The notes beneath the pieces are model-generated. The model saw nothing but the letters and a program-made list of their open reading frames with translations, searched no databases and was not told where the DNA came from. Shown here one piece after another: positions 51,277 to 62,247 of a stretch of 64,000 nt of DNA. The position numbers were made by a program, and so were the translations under genes. Every line of letters begins with the position of its first letter. The first letter of the stretch is position 1. The stretch is from Phaeodactylum tricornutum CCAP 1055/1 (taxonomy: Eukaryota > Bacillariophyta > Bacillariophyceae > Surirellales > Neidiaceae). Location: assembly GCF_000150955.2 (NCBI RefSeq), contig NC_011675.1, positions 574,230 through 638,229 on the forward strand, read 5' to 3'.

Positions 51277-52997
51277 TTATGTAGCGGATTTGAGGAACCA
51301 GTTCTCCAGCGCCGTTGCCGTTCGGGGCATGCCAGCTTCGACACCAACCGCCGATTGGCTCGTCTTCATTGCAGAATTCAAATTAAAAGTGGCATTCTTT
51401 TCCGGAACAGGTACCTCCACGAATCCACCCGCTCCGCCCTCTTGCATCGGCGTGGGGTGATGAATCATCCGCCCATCTCGTCCCCACATACCCTGGCGTC
51501 CTCCATACTCCCCAAACGTTGCATTGCGGGGACCAGATCCAAAGTCTCCAGCATGTGGTCGTCCAAACGATCGGAAGCTCTTCAGCTTCGAAACGGTTGC
51601 GGCTTGCGACAGTCGAGCCTTCTTTGGACTAGGATCTAGGCTTGAATTTAACTTCGGTAATGTAGCAGGCGTGTCCCATTTGACCGAGCGGACCCTTTGC
51701 GGCTGTGGTGGCCGTGTAGGTTCAGCCTTCTTTCCATGAAGTACACCGTTTAAGCGCAAAGCCGATGAACGCGCTTTCTGTAGTCGCATGGTTTGGTCCT
51801 CGTACTGTGAAGTCGTGGAACTACCAAGATTTAACGCGCTACGGAAGCCAGCGAGACTAGTTGAAGTCAGAATGGAAGGGTTAGAGCCTTCCGATGCGGG
51901 TTCGGTTCTTGTTCCTTTGGAAACGACGTCCTTCGGGGACCCAGATGCTTTCGACACGACACCGAGAGGTAGAGGCGTGTGAGTTGCATTGGCAACAGTC
52001 TTAAAAATAATCAGTCTTGCTTGATCAACCATAGCCTTGAGCATGATATCAGTATCTAGCCGTACATCGACCTTTTGTAGGTCTTCAATGTCGGTTATGC
52101 TGTTATTCCCAAAATAAGCTATCATAAACAAAAGTTCAAGCAATGAGTAAAGACAATACAACAGCTTCTTATCGATTCGAACATCAACCTACCCGACATA
52201 GTCCCGGGAGCCCGAAGAACAACAGTTTCTTGTTTGCCCTGTAAAGTAAGAGAAATCTTGGTCTCAAAAAGAAGGGGAAGAATCACATCGGCTTCCTTTG
52301 GATGGCATGCAGCGGAATCGGGCATAGGGAGGGTCTGCAACGTTGTTTCAGCGGCGTCGACAGCAACATTCGCCGAAAGTATCCGAAGCAGCCGTGTCCG
52401 GCTTTCAGAGTCACCCGTAGAAAGAGAGTGTCGGAGAAGCAAAAGCGTCCAAGACCGCAGTCGGGAATCCATTAGAAACGAAAATGAGTCGGATACATTG
52501 GTCGCCATTGCCTCCGGCGCGTATACTAGTGTGGACTTTGTCCATGAAGTCAACTTCCCTAAATGCTTTTCTGCCTGATGCTCTAAAATCGAAGCGTCGT
52601 CTACCGCTTTAACGAGAACAGAAGCAGCCATGAGCGGCTTGTTGGGGACGTTTTCGACTGCATCTGTGGACGCTTCTCCCGAGGAATGCTCCGGAACCCT
52701 AGGGCCGGGTTCACCAACGTCCGGCAAAGGATTGCCTACCTGATCGTTCTCTATGCCTACTCTACAATCGAGCGAAGGGAGTGTCAATACCACATCATGG
52801 TCTGTGACAGCCTCGGAAAATAAGAGGGCCAGCTCCCTAGGCCGGACGGCAGTGCGAGCCAACGACGATGTCGTTGTTCCCAGCAGCCTGGCGCACTCAA
52901 CCACCGTTTTCTCTTGATCCTTAGAGAGTGAACGTGATGCAGGCATAGAGCTCTCCTGCGGCACTACTTCTTGACTTTTTGGCTTCGGAGCGTCCAT
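51277..52997 (-). CDS. Protein of unknown function, Ser/Ala-rich, about 548 aa
   Basis: Exons 52997-52193 and 52118-51277 (74 bp intron, phase 1) give 548 aa. The N-terminal half is helical and Ala/Ser/Leu-rich (CARLLGTTTSSLARTAVRPR, RSWTLLLLRHSLSTGDSESR). The C-terminal half is low-complexity with conserved-looking aromatic patches (RSFGRPHAGDFGSG, TFGEYGGRQGMWGRDGR) and ends TALENWFLKSAT. No catalytic motif, membrane helix or targeting signal is visible. The splice junction gives TMS-AYFGNN, with both exons in good coding composition. I do not recognise a family; the basic, Ser/Pro-rich C-terminus fits a nuclear or scaffold protein only loosely. Confidence 0.7.
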
Positions 52998-53602
52998 TGG
53001 TTAGAATGGTGCAGGCAGAGCTAACAGTAAACTGAACTGAGAGGTGGACGTACTTGGAGAGATCGCCCGCTGCCGGTAGGCTGTAAAAATTTAGCTGTGA
53101 GCTTTCGTGAAGTTCGGATGACAGTCGTCACCTAAGGAATCGCGGTGGTCTGCGGTGGCTGTAACTTCTACGTGCGAGGTCCAAAGGATAAAAAATCCAC
53201 AGGAATTTCGGCCACTAGAATACATATGCTTACTGATAGCTGATAGCCCAAATGACTGCCATTTCTAATATATTCAGTCAGAAATGTCGGAAAAAGTAAA
53301 AAGCAGTATTTAAATGAAGTGTAGGAAGTTGCAAATTCTGGGAGACAGAATAAGGCATCTAGAATCCAATCATTCTTCAGTGAAATTATTGCCTACTTTA
53401 CAGCATATTGGTTGTTGCTATGATCTCAATGACCATAGCAATCTTCCATCTACTTCGTGTCCCATACCTTACAGTGGAAATTGCTGTAGCACTACACTGT
53501 ATGCAGACTCCATCAATAAAGAGGATTCTAGTATAATATACCGTCTCAATCGCATAAACTTTCGATCCTAAATGGGGTATATTTTTACAACATTCACTCT
53601 AG
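52998..53602. other. Intergenic region with a small inverted repeat
   Basis: Between two minus-strand genes. It includes an 8-bp inverted repeat TTGCTATG ... CATAGCAA at 53415-53441 and AT-rich sequence near 53520-53600. No supported gene. Confidence 0.4.
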
Positions 53603-54544
53603 TCAGTCCTCCATAAGCTTCGCAGATTCTCCAAACAAGAGCGTATCTGGTTCAAGTGGCATATACATCATCATGAAGATACTCGAGAACAGAATAAGGG
53701 TCAGACCTACCGATGTCCACAGCACAACGTTGAAGTACTGAATTTGAAACATGGTTTTGTAAGGCGTGACCCATTCGCCGTATGCATTGTAGTAACCATA
53801 ACCGTAGTAGCCAGCGAACTGCCCAGAACTTCCATCTCCGTTCGCGTTGTCGGCTCCTCCTTCGCCACCGCCTTGCTCTCCACCTTCTTGACCTTCTTCT
53901 TCTCCACCACCTTCCAGGCGACGGTGACTGGAAGCGCCAGTATCTTCGCTCTCTTCAACAACAAGATTAACTACGATAGTCTGTCCACTAGCTTTGGCTT
54001 GCTCGTCCATTTCCAAAAGAGCAACGCTAATCTGTTGATCCAACGCACTAGCTCTTGGCGTATCCACAACAATTTTCATTCCCGATATACCCGATATTTT
54101 GGCATGCTTCTCGAGTAGATCGATGCTCAGGGATTCAGCTTCTTCCAATTGATCGAGATGGGACAAAAGTGCGTGGCAGTGGTGGCCAGAGATCTCCATG
54201 TGTCCTACAACGCCGTTCTTGGATTCATCGGAAACAAGCCCAGCGACCAAAGGCATTGTGCTAAGGTCAACACCGCTTCCAGACACTCCTATCACAACAC
54301 TGGAGTCAGCTTTGCGAAACAAATCCGGAACAACAGTCATTCCCGGATGTTGTAGACGACGGCGACCCGATCCGTGCAGGGCATTCCAGAACGAAGCCAC
54401 GCCATCGACCGAAGACTCGATGCTTTTGGCGGTGGTGCGGCGGACAGTTCCACCTTTTCCGAGCTCAATAACTGCGACTTTGGTGGCCGCATCGACCACG
54501 AACACAATTGAAGCAAAAGTCAGAAAAAAGAGAGACTTCATCAT
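53603..54544 (-). CDS. ATP6AP2 (prorenin receptor)-like V-ATPase accessory protein
   Basis: 313 aa in a single exon; two adjacent ATGs start it. The signal peptide is MMKSLFFLTFASIVFVVDA. The N-terminal lumenal segment HPGMTVVPDLFRKADSSVVI corresponds to WPGLAVGNLFHRPRATVMV of animal ATP6AP2. The lumenal part ends in an acidic, Gly-rich linker (GEEEGQEGGEQGGGEGGAD) and a Tyr/Gly-rich patch (FAGYYGYGYYNAYGEW). The single C-terminal helix QYFNVVLWTSVGLTLILFSS and the tail MYMPLEPDTLLFGESAK align with [20 protein letters not shown] and MDPGYDSIIYRMT of ATP6AP2. That protein binds the c-ring of the V-ATPase Vo sector and aids its assembly in the ER. Assignment rests on these anchors; overall identity is low. 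Confidence 0.7.
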   Translation of the reverse strand: MMKSLFFLTFASIVFVVDAATKVAVIELGKGGTVRRTTAKSIESSVDGVASFWNALHGSGRRRLQHPGMTVVPDLFRKADSSVVIGVSGSGVDLSTMPLVAGLVSDESKNGVVGHMEISGHHCHALLSHLDQLEEAESLSIDLLEKHAKISGISGMKIVVDTPRASALDQQISVALLEMDEQAKASGQTIVVNLVVEESEDTGASSHRRLEGGGEEEGQEGGEQGGGEGGADNANGDGSSGQFAGYYGYGYYNAYGEWVTPYKTMFQIQYFNVVLWTSVGLTLILFSSIFMMMYMPLEPDTLLFGESAKLMED

Positions 54545-55041
54545 GGTATACGATGGTTCTGACTATGATACTGCATTTCTTATTTCCTGCTGCTTCCTTC
54601 TCGCTGCTGCCGCGAAAGCGAACGGAGACAAAAAAGCGAGCCGGTCGGAAAGAACAAACCAACAGTAAGGAACGCTCGCTCCCACACGGTCAAAGCATAA
54701 ACGTGGGAAATTGTTAGCGATTCCACTTTCGACCGTATCCTTATTGTAGATGACTAGTCCGACTAAAAATGTTTTGGGACTCCCAGTTTACAGTCAATAC
54801 GTTCATGACAGTCAGTGGTTGGAAATAGTCGAACACTATCAACATTGTTTCTCAGAACTAAAGTCTGGCTTTAGAAAGGAAGACAATAGGATGAAAGATA
54901 ACAACAGATCTAGCTTATCCAGAATCGAGCTTGTTTGGCACAGTTGAGGTAATTATTGATCGCAGTAAAATTGATTTGTCCCAGCGAATCTCGCAGTCCC
55001 ATTCAACGATATTTCGCTAATCTCCGGCCGACAAAAAGCCA

Positions 55042-55069
55042 GGGAATCTCTCCGTACAGAGAATTTCCC
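55042..55069. repeat. Imperfect inverted repeat (hairpin)
   Basis: GGGAATCTCT, loop CCGTAC, then AGAGAATTTCCC; ten paired bases with a two-base bulge. It sits in intergenic sequence and has no evident role. Confidence 0.45.
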
Positions 55070-55768
55070 GGTTGCTTGCACGTGCTTTTTAAAGCTCAAA
55101 CTTTTTGGGCAGAAGAATAGGCTTCAGTGTCTCTGTCGTCTCCCCTCTCATAGGAGTGGAGTGTGATCCAGATCGCGGTCGAGTTGCCAGTTCATCACCA
55201 TCCGATATACTCTGCGAGGCGTGCAACAAATATTTGTGTAAGGAAAGATTTAGAAGAATTTCACAAAGGAACAAGTGTGCAGTGCAACGATATCTCTTCA
55301 TACTAATTCGAAGCAGACAGTAAGAAGAATCTCGAGCACAAGAACTGTTGTCGTCCGAATTCAATCACGCACCTTCTTGCGAGGAGTCGTCTGTGCTGAT
55401 CCGAGCATCCTTTGGTCTTCCGAAGACAAGCGGCTCAGAGTATCATGTTGGAATTCCATAGTTCCTTCTAATTACAAGCGTTCACTGCGAATTGAGGTTT
55501 TTGCGTATATTTTTATGTAGTAAGTTCTTTTTTCCTAGCGGAGGCGTGGCGAGGCAAGGGTCGTGCGTGCTGGTTCTGTGAATTCACGAATGCGTAGCAA
55601 ATGAATCGGTAACTGTAAGCGATACCAGACCAGACCACTTCGCGGAAAATCGTTGTATTGTAATGTATAAATAAATAACGTCTACGCCAAATAAGCGTTA
55701 ACGAACGAGGTCCACACTTGGGGATTGGCTTGCTGTAAGATGGTATATTTAACGCTTTCAGCCAGCCT

Positions 55769-55780
55769 CCCCCCCCCCCC
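55769..55780. repeat. Homopolymer tract, 12 C
   Basis: An uninterrupted C12 run, preceded by CCT and followed by TCCC. Its length may vary and may be mis-sequenced. Confidence 0.9.
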
Positions 55781-56154
55781 TCCCGTATTGACTGTGAACA
55801 GCTCTACCTAAAATAAGTGTTGAGCTCTCTCTATTATCCCGTGGAGCGAGTTAGATGATGATTAACGCGGGTCGTTCACATTCAGCTTCCCTACACTGAG
55901 GTAAATTGACGAAAGAGTACATGGGGAATAACCGGCCAAATCGGCTTCATGAAAGTCCCACTTCGGAACGAAGGAACAAATTACGTTTACCTTGTTGCCA
56001 ACAGTAAAATATTAGTATGTAAATCTTATTCTGAGACGTCAAATATAGCTGCATAGTCCCTTATTCCAAAACAAAATCGTGGGCCGAACGGGAAATGTGA
56101 GAAAAGGATTGCTATTTGTCCCACCCGGAAATAATCAATTGGGGCACATTGGAC

Positions 56155-58091
56155 CTAGTTTTGCTCATGATCTTCTTTCGAAGACAAGCTCCCTGACTTC
56201 GCCTGCTTCTTCTGGCGTTTGCGCTCCTTCCACTCGGCAAAGCTACCGCTCGCAAATGTCTCGGATCCTCCTTCAGAGAGGGACTCTTCCTTGGTGATAT
56301 CAAATGATCGTTTCTTTTTCACAATTCCGCCAACAAACACTCCGGTAGCCTTTGTTTTACTGTCCATCGGCTTCGAGTGCTTACTTCTGTCGCTGTGCTC
56401 ATTCGCCGAAGCATCATTGGATGAGCCTGAGCCTGGATCGATCGTCGAGAACTTGGTAACCGGCAAATCTGGATTCTTCTTTTTCTTGGATTCAGTTTTG
56501 CTACCATTGTAGCTATTCTTTTTTCCCTTATCAGCAGCTGGGGTGCTTGGGAGGGGTGTTTCGAGATCACTGACAGCCAAAACTTCCATGAGCCATGACG
56601 ACATAGAGCCTCCGTCTTTTGTAGCTGGGCGTGTTGCAAGTAGAGCTACCCAACGCTCGTGACGGTCCTTGCCGGTTTTATCGATGAGCTTTTTTGGCGA
56701 CACAGGCTTCTGCATGGCACTATTAGTCTTCATCGTTTGATCTTTCTCCATCGTAGATCTGGACGACCGAACCCCAGCCGTTTTAGCGTCCGTTTCGATT
56801 GGCTGTTTATCATGAATGTCAGAGTCTGCACTATGCGACGAGATCCCATCAGCTTCAACAGCGTTATCGTATGGGGTAGAGATCTGGGCGGGAATGCCAT
56901 TCTTCATGTCAGTGTGGTCGTCTTCGCCTCCAGAGTCGTCATCTGGGCCTTTTGGAATGTCTTCACCGCCATGTTTGTGCCGCTTGCGAAAGTTGCGTTT
57001 CGCAACTGGGACCTTGCAGTGTGAACAGTAGCGAAATTTGATTCCGGCATTGCGACAGGCGAAGTACGAGCAGATGAGCTCTTCGCCATGTTTGACGTTT
57101 TCGGGAATGACGAAATATGCTGTCTGAAAAAATTAAAATGCATCCCACAGTATAAAGTGTTAGGCAACAAACTTCAATGTGCATAATCATGGGCGTTTAA
57201 AAAGAGTGTACCTACCTTGAAGTTGTGATCCATTGGCATTCCCCTGGCGCGACATGGCACGATCACAGAGCCTGGAGCCTTTTCCATTTCATCCTTGTTA
57301 CTTGCTCCAGCCGGCAGAGCGGACAGGGCTGCTTCGCTGGTTACAGCAGCAGTAGAGGCTTTTTTCTTGTGTTGAACTTTGTGGTCCTGGCGGACCATTC
57401 TCTCCGACGGATCTTCGCGAAGCATACCGCTGGAGGCTTCTACAGGACGTCGACTCGACGATACCATCGGAGACTGCGAAGATGCGGCCAGTAGCTGCTG
57501 GCGACGCTCTTCAAGACGCTGCAAACCTTCAAGCTCCGACGCAAGAGCAGAGTTTGAGCCAGGGCCGCGTACTCCACCCATTCCTCCCAAAATGCCAGAA
57601 AGTCCGTTAAGAGCCCCCGAACGACTAAGTGCCAAGATTTCTGCATGAGACAACCGAGGCTGCTGTTGTTGTTGGTGGTGGTGCTGACGAAGCTGAGCCG
57701 CCGCGAGAGCAGAGCGCATATCTGCTGAATGATTGTTGTTGCCGCCACCGAGCCCCAAAAGCGAAGCCAGCTGCTGCTGCTGCTGTTGTTGCCCACCATA
57801 CTGGGAAAAGATGCCTTGGTCACGAAACTGCCCCAGCAGACCACCCGACATCGGAGCGCCGTAAGCGTTCTGAGCATGCTGTTGGAGGTAAAGCTGCTCT
57901 TCAAGCGAAAGTCCCGCGTCACCACCAAGACCGCGGAGGCGTAGCGTTTCGGCGAAACCTCGACCCTGCATTATACCACCGTCGCGTTGTTGCCCTCGCG
58001 GGGGCTCGTGATTGTCCGCGGCGTTCACGAGGAGCGAAAGGGGGGACTGATCGCTACCCTGGTTGGGTATAGATCCGTGTCGATTGTTCAT
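56155..58091 (-). CDS. Gln-rich protein with a diatom-type Cys/His module
   Basis: Exons 58091-57216 and 57123-56155 (93 bp intron) give 614 aa. The N-terminal 270 residues are low-complexity with Gln/His runs encoded by CAG/CAA repeats near 57660-57690 and 57770-57800. A conserved-looking module spans the intron: VPCRARGMPMDHNFK | TAYFVIPENVKHGEELICSY, FACRNAGIKFRYCSHC, KVPVAKRNFRKRHKHG. Its C..C/C..C and H..H spacing suggests zinc binding. I recall similar modules in other diatom and stramenopile proteins but no named function. RHERWVALLATRPATKDG and SSWLMEVLAVSDL follow, then a charged Ser/Lys-rich tail with KKKRSFD and RKRQKKQAK. Probably nuclear. Confidence 0.75.
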
Positions 58092-59085
58092 ATTGACACG
58101 ATTTTTATTGTTATTGCTGCGCTACGAGAGGAATGGTGGTTGTCGTCGCCACACCTTTCGTGCCTTTTAATTTGCGAGAGGTATGCGTTGTGTGAAAGTC
58201 GAAAACAGCGTTCGAGAATATTGTGTAGAATTACCGTAGAATCTGACCACAAAACAATAAGTCCGCCCAGCAGCGCAAAAAAGCACAAGCCACTGACAGT
58301 CACTACCTTGTTCTACGAGATCTTTGGTGCTGTCGATGTTCTGGTTAGTGTAGATCCGTGACTACAAAACCTATCCTGTTCCTATCTTCGGTCACAATTG
58401 TGATAACTACTCTTAGTAGAATATAGGTAGGATGTCTGATTGTGTCCGATGTGATTTTGGTTTTCTTCACGTACGTTTGTCGTAACCCACAGAACAAGGC
58501 AGCTCGCTCGTTCATTTCGTGGACAGAATTTCCACGGTTCTTCGATTGTTTTGTGCAATCCACGACGAGGTCATCGAAAAATTTCGAATATAAAATCGAA
58601 GAACTGGTTATTCAGCTTTGCACAAAAGATCGGGAAATAAAAAATTCATATATGTGGACAAGACTGTTAGTTGTTGTGAATATGGAGTAGAAGCCAGTGA
58701 TGACGTATGCATAGAAACTTCAAGAGTTGGGCATCCGAGTGACGTTCACTGTCATGGATTGTGGAAAGGTTGTGGTCACAACCCGTCACAACTCAACTCC
58801 CCACGAGCGCAGTAGAAATGCCGAAGACACGGACGGAATCTTCTGTGGCTGAGAATTCCTTGTACCTTTCGTGGCGCCGAAGCGTGTCGAGGACCGACGC
58901 TAACAGTCGGTAAAGTTCTGATGCCCTGCCAATTTGTATCGCATCCCAATCCAGTATCCCTCAAACATTCTGACTGTGAAAAAATACGGCGAGTACTATA
59001 ATACTTGAAAATACCCTCCTGCATAAAAAGATCTTTATTGGGTATCCGATCGAGAAAGGCAGTCATTTAATCGTAAGTCCCTGTC
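58092..59085. other. Intergenic region
   Basis: 994 bp between two minus-strand genes. ORFs here (for example 58442-58690) lack features. AT-rich near 58560-58650. No RNA gene recognised. Confidence 0.45.
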
Positions 59086-60828
59086 CTAGATTGTTCGGTC
59101 GCGGGTCATGGCTACCCTTAGCTGATCCTCGGTGAGACCTGAGATATCTTTCGCGGCTTCCGAAAATTCTTCATCAGTAAACTTTTCACCATCAGCAAAG
59201 CGCTGGTCAAGATCTGCCAATGCCATCAATTCTTTATCAGAAAGCGACAATAGAGCAGCTTCAAGACTAGTCGGTTCTAGTTCAGATTTTTCACCGTCAT
59301 TCTGCTTTGCTTCCATTTCAAGCGCGGCTTTAGTCTTCTGCTGTAAGCTTAGCATTTCCTGGCTGAATTGCTGTTCAAAATGCTCTACATTACCTTCTAG
59401 ACGTTCGAGTACCCAATCGATGTCATCTTCCGAGTATCGACGATCGTAAGGGGTGTTGATGATGTCGCGATCGGCGACGGGATCCAAGCCCTTTTCCCAT
59501 TCTTCGTCACCATTATTCAACTTCATATTATCGTAATCTAAATCAGGACCCATCTCTTCCAGCGAGCGATCTTCCGCAGCCATTTCAACATCCGTTTCGG
59601 CGGATTTAGATTCGGCTTGCGCTGCGGCCAGCAGCCGAGCTTCTCGTTCTTCCTGCTTCTTTTCACGTTCCGTCCTCGTATCAGGTCTGGGGAATTTTCC
59701 GACGGGTTCGGGAAAGACAGTGATGAAAGTTTCGCGCAGAGTATCCCTCAAACCGATAGGCGACCCAAGAGTGGGACCTGAATATTTGCCCTCGCCGCTC
59801 TTTTCTTCTCCTGGCACCGACGCGTCCTTGTCGAACAAGAAAAAGCGTGTAGGGTCTTCCATAAGAAGCCGCGCCCCTTCTTTTTCCAAGGCCATGTCGT
59901 CATTCAGAACTCTCATGCTGGGCACAGCCTCAGGTTTGGGAATTTCCCCTTCGCTGATCGTGTTTTCTTCGTCGAGCATCGCCCGCTGCTTCTTCAGGAG
60001 CTCTGTGCGACCGGTAGAATGAACCATGGCGCGCAGTCGCGCCTTCTCTTCTAACTGCACTTGTTCTTCCACTCGCTCGGGCGTCCAGAACTTAGCGTCA
60101 ACGTTCGCTTCTTCGTACGCCATCTCTTCCAACTCTTCGAGGAGAGCTGCACGCTGAGACTTGTATGTTCGATTCATATGCCAAGTGTGAGTTTCATATT
60201 GCCAAAAGTGAGAGTCGATACTGGGATTTGGTGCCCCTAAAACTCCTCCTGGTCTAGCCCACAGCAACTGCGTAGCCTCCGGTGTGAAACGCGCTTCCAC
60301 CTCCTCCGGGCTTGTCAGCCACAAAGGAGCCTCTTCTTCCAATTCATCAATAACGAACTGGCGAGCAGCCGAAAAGCGCTCATGCTTGGCATCTCTTTGC
60401 TGTTGCATTAGTCCGAGATGTTCGTTGAATTCTTTTTCCCGCTGTTCACATAGTTCCTGCTGGCGCAGTGCATTCTGGGCCGAGCGTATGTTCTTTTGTC
60501 TCTGTCGTTCTAAACGACGACGGGTTAGCTCGCGTTCCAAGGCTTCTTGCTCGGCTTTGTCCGCGGCCCGTTGTTGGGCAACTTCCCCGGCATAGCTGCT
60601 TCGAAGCAGCGAAACTTGGCGCTTGTAAGAAGCGTTTCGCTCATTGTATTCACGCGCGGCAAGTTTGTTGTGCAGCTTCTCTTCTCGCGATGTTTTCTTG
60701 GTCGCTGCCGCTTCCTCCTCCGGGCGCGTGCTAGTTCGGCTGTAGAATCGGACGCCGAGATGGTTGCTTGGCGTAATTTGTAGAGAAGGTCGTCCCGCCA
60801 AAAGAAGCTTTCCGCCAGTTCGAAGCAT
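59086..60828 (-). CDS. Mitochondrial-type coiled-coil protein of unknown function
   Basis: 580 aa in a single exon. The frame is open to an ATG-like start at 60984, but the ATG at 60828 begins MLRTGGKLLLAGRPSLQITP and RFYSRTSTRP, a basic, acid-free presequence with an RFYSR cleavage-like motif typical of mitochondrial import. Charged coiled coils follow (ADKAEQEALERELTRRRLER; VQLEEKARLRAMVHS) with Trp-bearing segments between (EEAPLWLTSPEEVEARF; DSHFWQYETHTWHMNRTYKS). The C-terminus is acidic (ELEPTSLEAALLSLSDKELM; DISGLTEDQLRVAMTRDR). The pattern resembles lineage-specific mitoribosomal or RNA-associated proteins but no family motif is seen. Confidence 0.72.
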   Translation of the reverse strand: MLRTGGKLLLAGRPSLQITPSNHLGVRFYSRTSTRPEEEAAATKKTSREEKLHNKLAAREYNERNASYKRQVSLLRSSYAGEVAQQRAADKAEQEALERELTRRRLERQRQKNIRSAQNALRQQELCEQREKEFNEHLGLMQQQRDAKHERFSAARQFVIDELEEEAPLWLTSPEEVEARFTPEATQLLWARPGGVLGAPNPSIDSHFWQYETHTWHMNRTYKSQRAALLEELEEMAYEEANVDAKFWTPERVEEQVQLEEKARLRAMVHSTGRTELLKKQRAMLDEENTISEGEIPKPEAVPSMRVLNDDMALEKEGARLLMEDPTRFFLFDKDASVPGEEKSGEGKYSGPTLGSPIGLRDTLRETFITVFPEPVGKFPRPDTRTEREKKQEEREARLLAAAQAESKSAETDVEMAAEDRSLEEMGPDLDYDNMKLNNGDEEWEKGLDPVADRDIINTPYDRRYSEDDIDWVLERLEGNVEHFEQQFSQEMLSLQQKTKAALEMEAKQNDGEKSELEPTSLEAALLSLSDKELMALADLDQRFADGEKFTDEEFSEAAKDISGLTEDQLRVAMTRDRTI

Positions 60829-61351
60829 GGCTCCGAGACAAAAGGGCACTCGGTGAGAGATCGCTCGAAAGTAAAAACACTTGACTGGCTGGATCAAATT
60901 ATGATACACAGCCTCTTGCTCGCTATCGACTACTCGCGCCGAGTTAGCGGTGTTGTATTTCGGGCCTGCCGGCGATAGCACCATAGGCCTAGAAACCGTT
61001 CATTTATATTCACAAAGGATAGGGATTCCTTGTGCTTAACATAAACTCCCAATGTAATGAATCGAAAAACCTGTAAAGGGAACCAAATCTATCTCATAAT
61101 TCAGACAAACGCACATGGATGGAATTGGGTTTTGCTGTATGTGACGCACTCACTTTTCATCCGATGATGTTTGAATTTTCGGTGTCTCGTCAGGTTTTCG
61201 CTTGTCTCGACTAGGTGCCACGCAGGTGTATTCCTTTCTGGCGCGACCGTCGCGTTGGTCACAAAAAAACGCAAGAATTCTTCTTCGGCATTCTGCCTTT
61301 GCTTCTCGCCTTCGACGCCGACACTCTGCAACAAATACAACTTTTAAGAAA
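60829..61351. other. Divergent upstream region of two mitochondrial-type genes
   Basis: A head-to-head spacer; both flanking genes encode proteins with mitochondrial-like N-termini. No other gene seen. Confidence 0.45.
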
Positions 61352-61763
61352 ATGGCTCCAGTAACTCGTGCTGTCCGTTTTTTAAGCACTCTTCATTCCA
61401 GTCTTTCTTCTTTGCAGCTGAGGCAAAGGAGTGGTAGCTTGCTCCAGAGAACGTTTTACAATCCAGATCACTTTCCCAAATTTCTCGGTGTGTCGATGCT
61501 TTTGTCGGGAATTATGGGCTACCGCTTTATGGGAAGCATACAGCAAAGCGAGGTACGCAAACACATTGCTAACGCTGTCTTTTCAGAGCTTCTGATATAT
61601 TTTATATTGACTGTGAATCTTCTATATTTTATCAACTTTCCAGCACGATCGTGAAATACAGGGTGTTTTGCAAACTCATCAGCAACGGCAGATCCAGCGA
61701 CGATTTACGGTGACGAAAGTTAATCGCTCTCCATCAGCGAAACTAATGGCTGCTATCGAATAA
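61352..61763 (+). CDS. Small mitochondrial-type single-pass membrane protein, unknown
   Basis: Exons 61352-61552 and 61644-61763 (91 bp intron, phase 0) give 106 aa. The N-terminus MAPVTRAVRFLSTLHSSLSS then LQLRQRSGSLLQRTF is basic and Ser-rich without acids, as in mitochondrial presequences. One hydrophobic segment follows (FLGVSMLLSGIMGYRFMG). The short C-terminus is basic and Gln-rich (HDREIQGVLQTHQQRQIQRR). An alternative open frame runs through the intron to a stop at 61654, but splicing at GTACGC and TTCCAG gives a better coding tail. I do not recognise the family; size and layout fit a supernumerary respiratory-chain subunit. Confidence 0.65.
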
Positions 61764-62247
61764 AGGCACCACCTACAATCCCTGGCTCCCTTTCTCATGG
61801 CTGCTGTACTGGATTTCCAGACTTTTTTAGCCCGTTTCAACCAACTTTACAACACAGACTCTTTGTTATACAGATACAAATCAACTTGCTTCTTATATGA
61901 GAGAGTTTGAAGATCCTGCTTCTTATACAGAACAGTCTACGTGAAATATAGTTTTTCACGGACACGAGATGTGAACGTGAGGGTTCCTAATGTAAGGTTT
62001 CGTTGTGTTACGTTAATCGTCGACTGCGCCATCTTCTCGAGTCCCACAAGAGAGCACCCGGAACCGAAAAGGTAAAAGGTATCTTCTCGAAGATACCTCG
62101 CCTCAACTTGGTACAGCTGTCTCATAGAAAAGCAAGGCAAAGGAGACGTGACACCGGTAGGCTTTCTGCGAGAGCTTACGTAGAAATGGTAAGGGGACTG
62201 GCTTTCTCTCAGAACATGTCATAAAAGTTCTTTCGAACGCGGAAATA
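61764..62247. other. Upstream region of a small plastid gene, with a palindrome
   Basis: No gene seen. Holds the inverted repeat at 62077-62098, about 150 bp before the start of the following gene. Confidence 0.45.
62077..62098. repeat. Inverted repeat upstream of a plastid protein gene
   Basis: AGGTATCTTC, then TC, then GAAGATACCT: two perfect 10-bp arms around a 2-base centre. It lies in the promoter or 5' UTR of the gene at 62248. It could be a dimer binding site or, in RNA, a hairpin. Confidence 0.6.

Larger units (their letters stand above)
54545..56154. other. 1.6 kb intergenic region with a C12 tract and a hairpin
   Basis: No supported gene. Short ORFs near 54750-54947, 55105-55323 and 55275-55520 have no protein features. 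Holds an imperfect hairpin at 55042-55069 and a run of 12 C at 55769-55780 (see separate entries). No tRNA-like cloverleaf seen. Confidence 0.45.

Noticed and set aside
54750-55520. Chain of short plus-strand ORFs in the 1.6 kb spacer
   Set aside because: No domain, targeting signal or splice logic joins them; probably chance.
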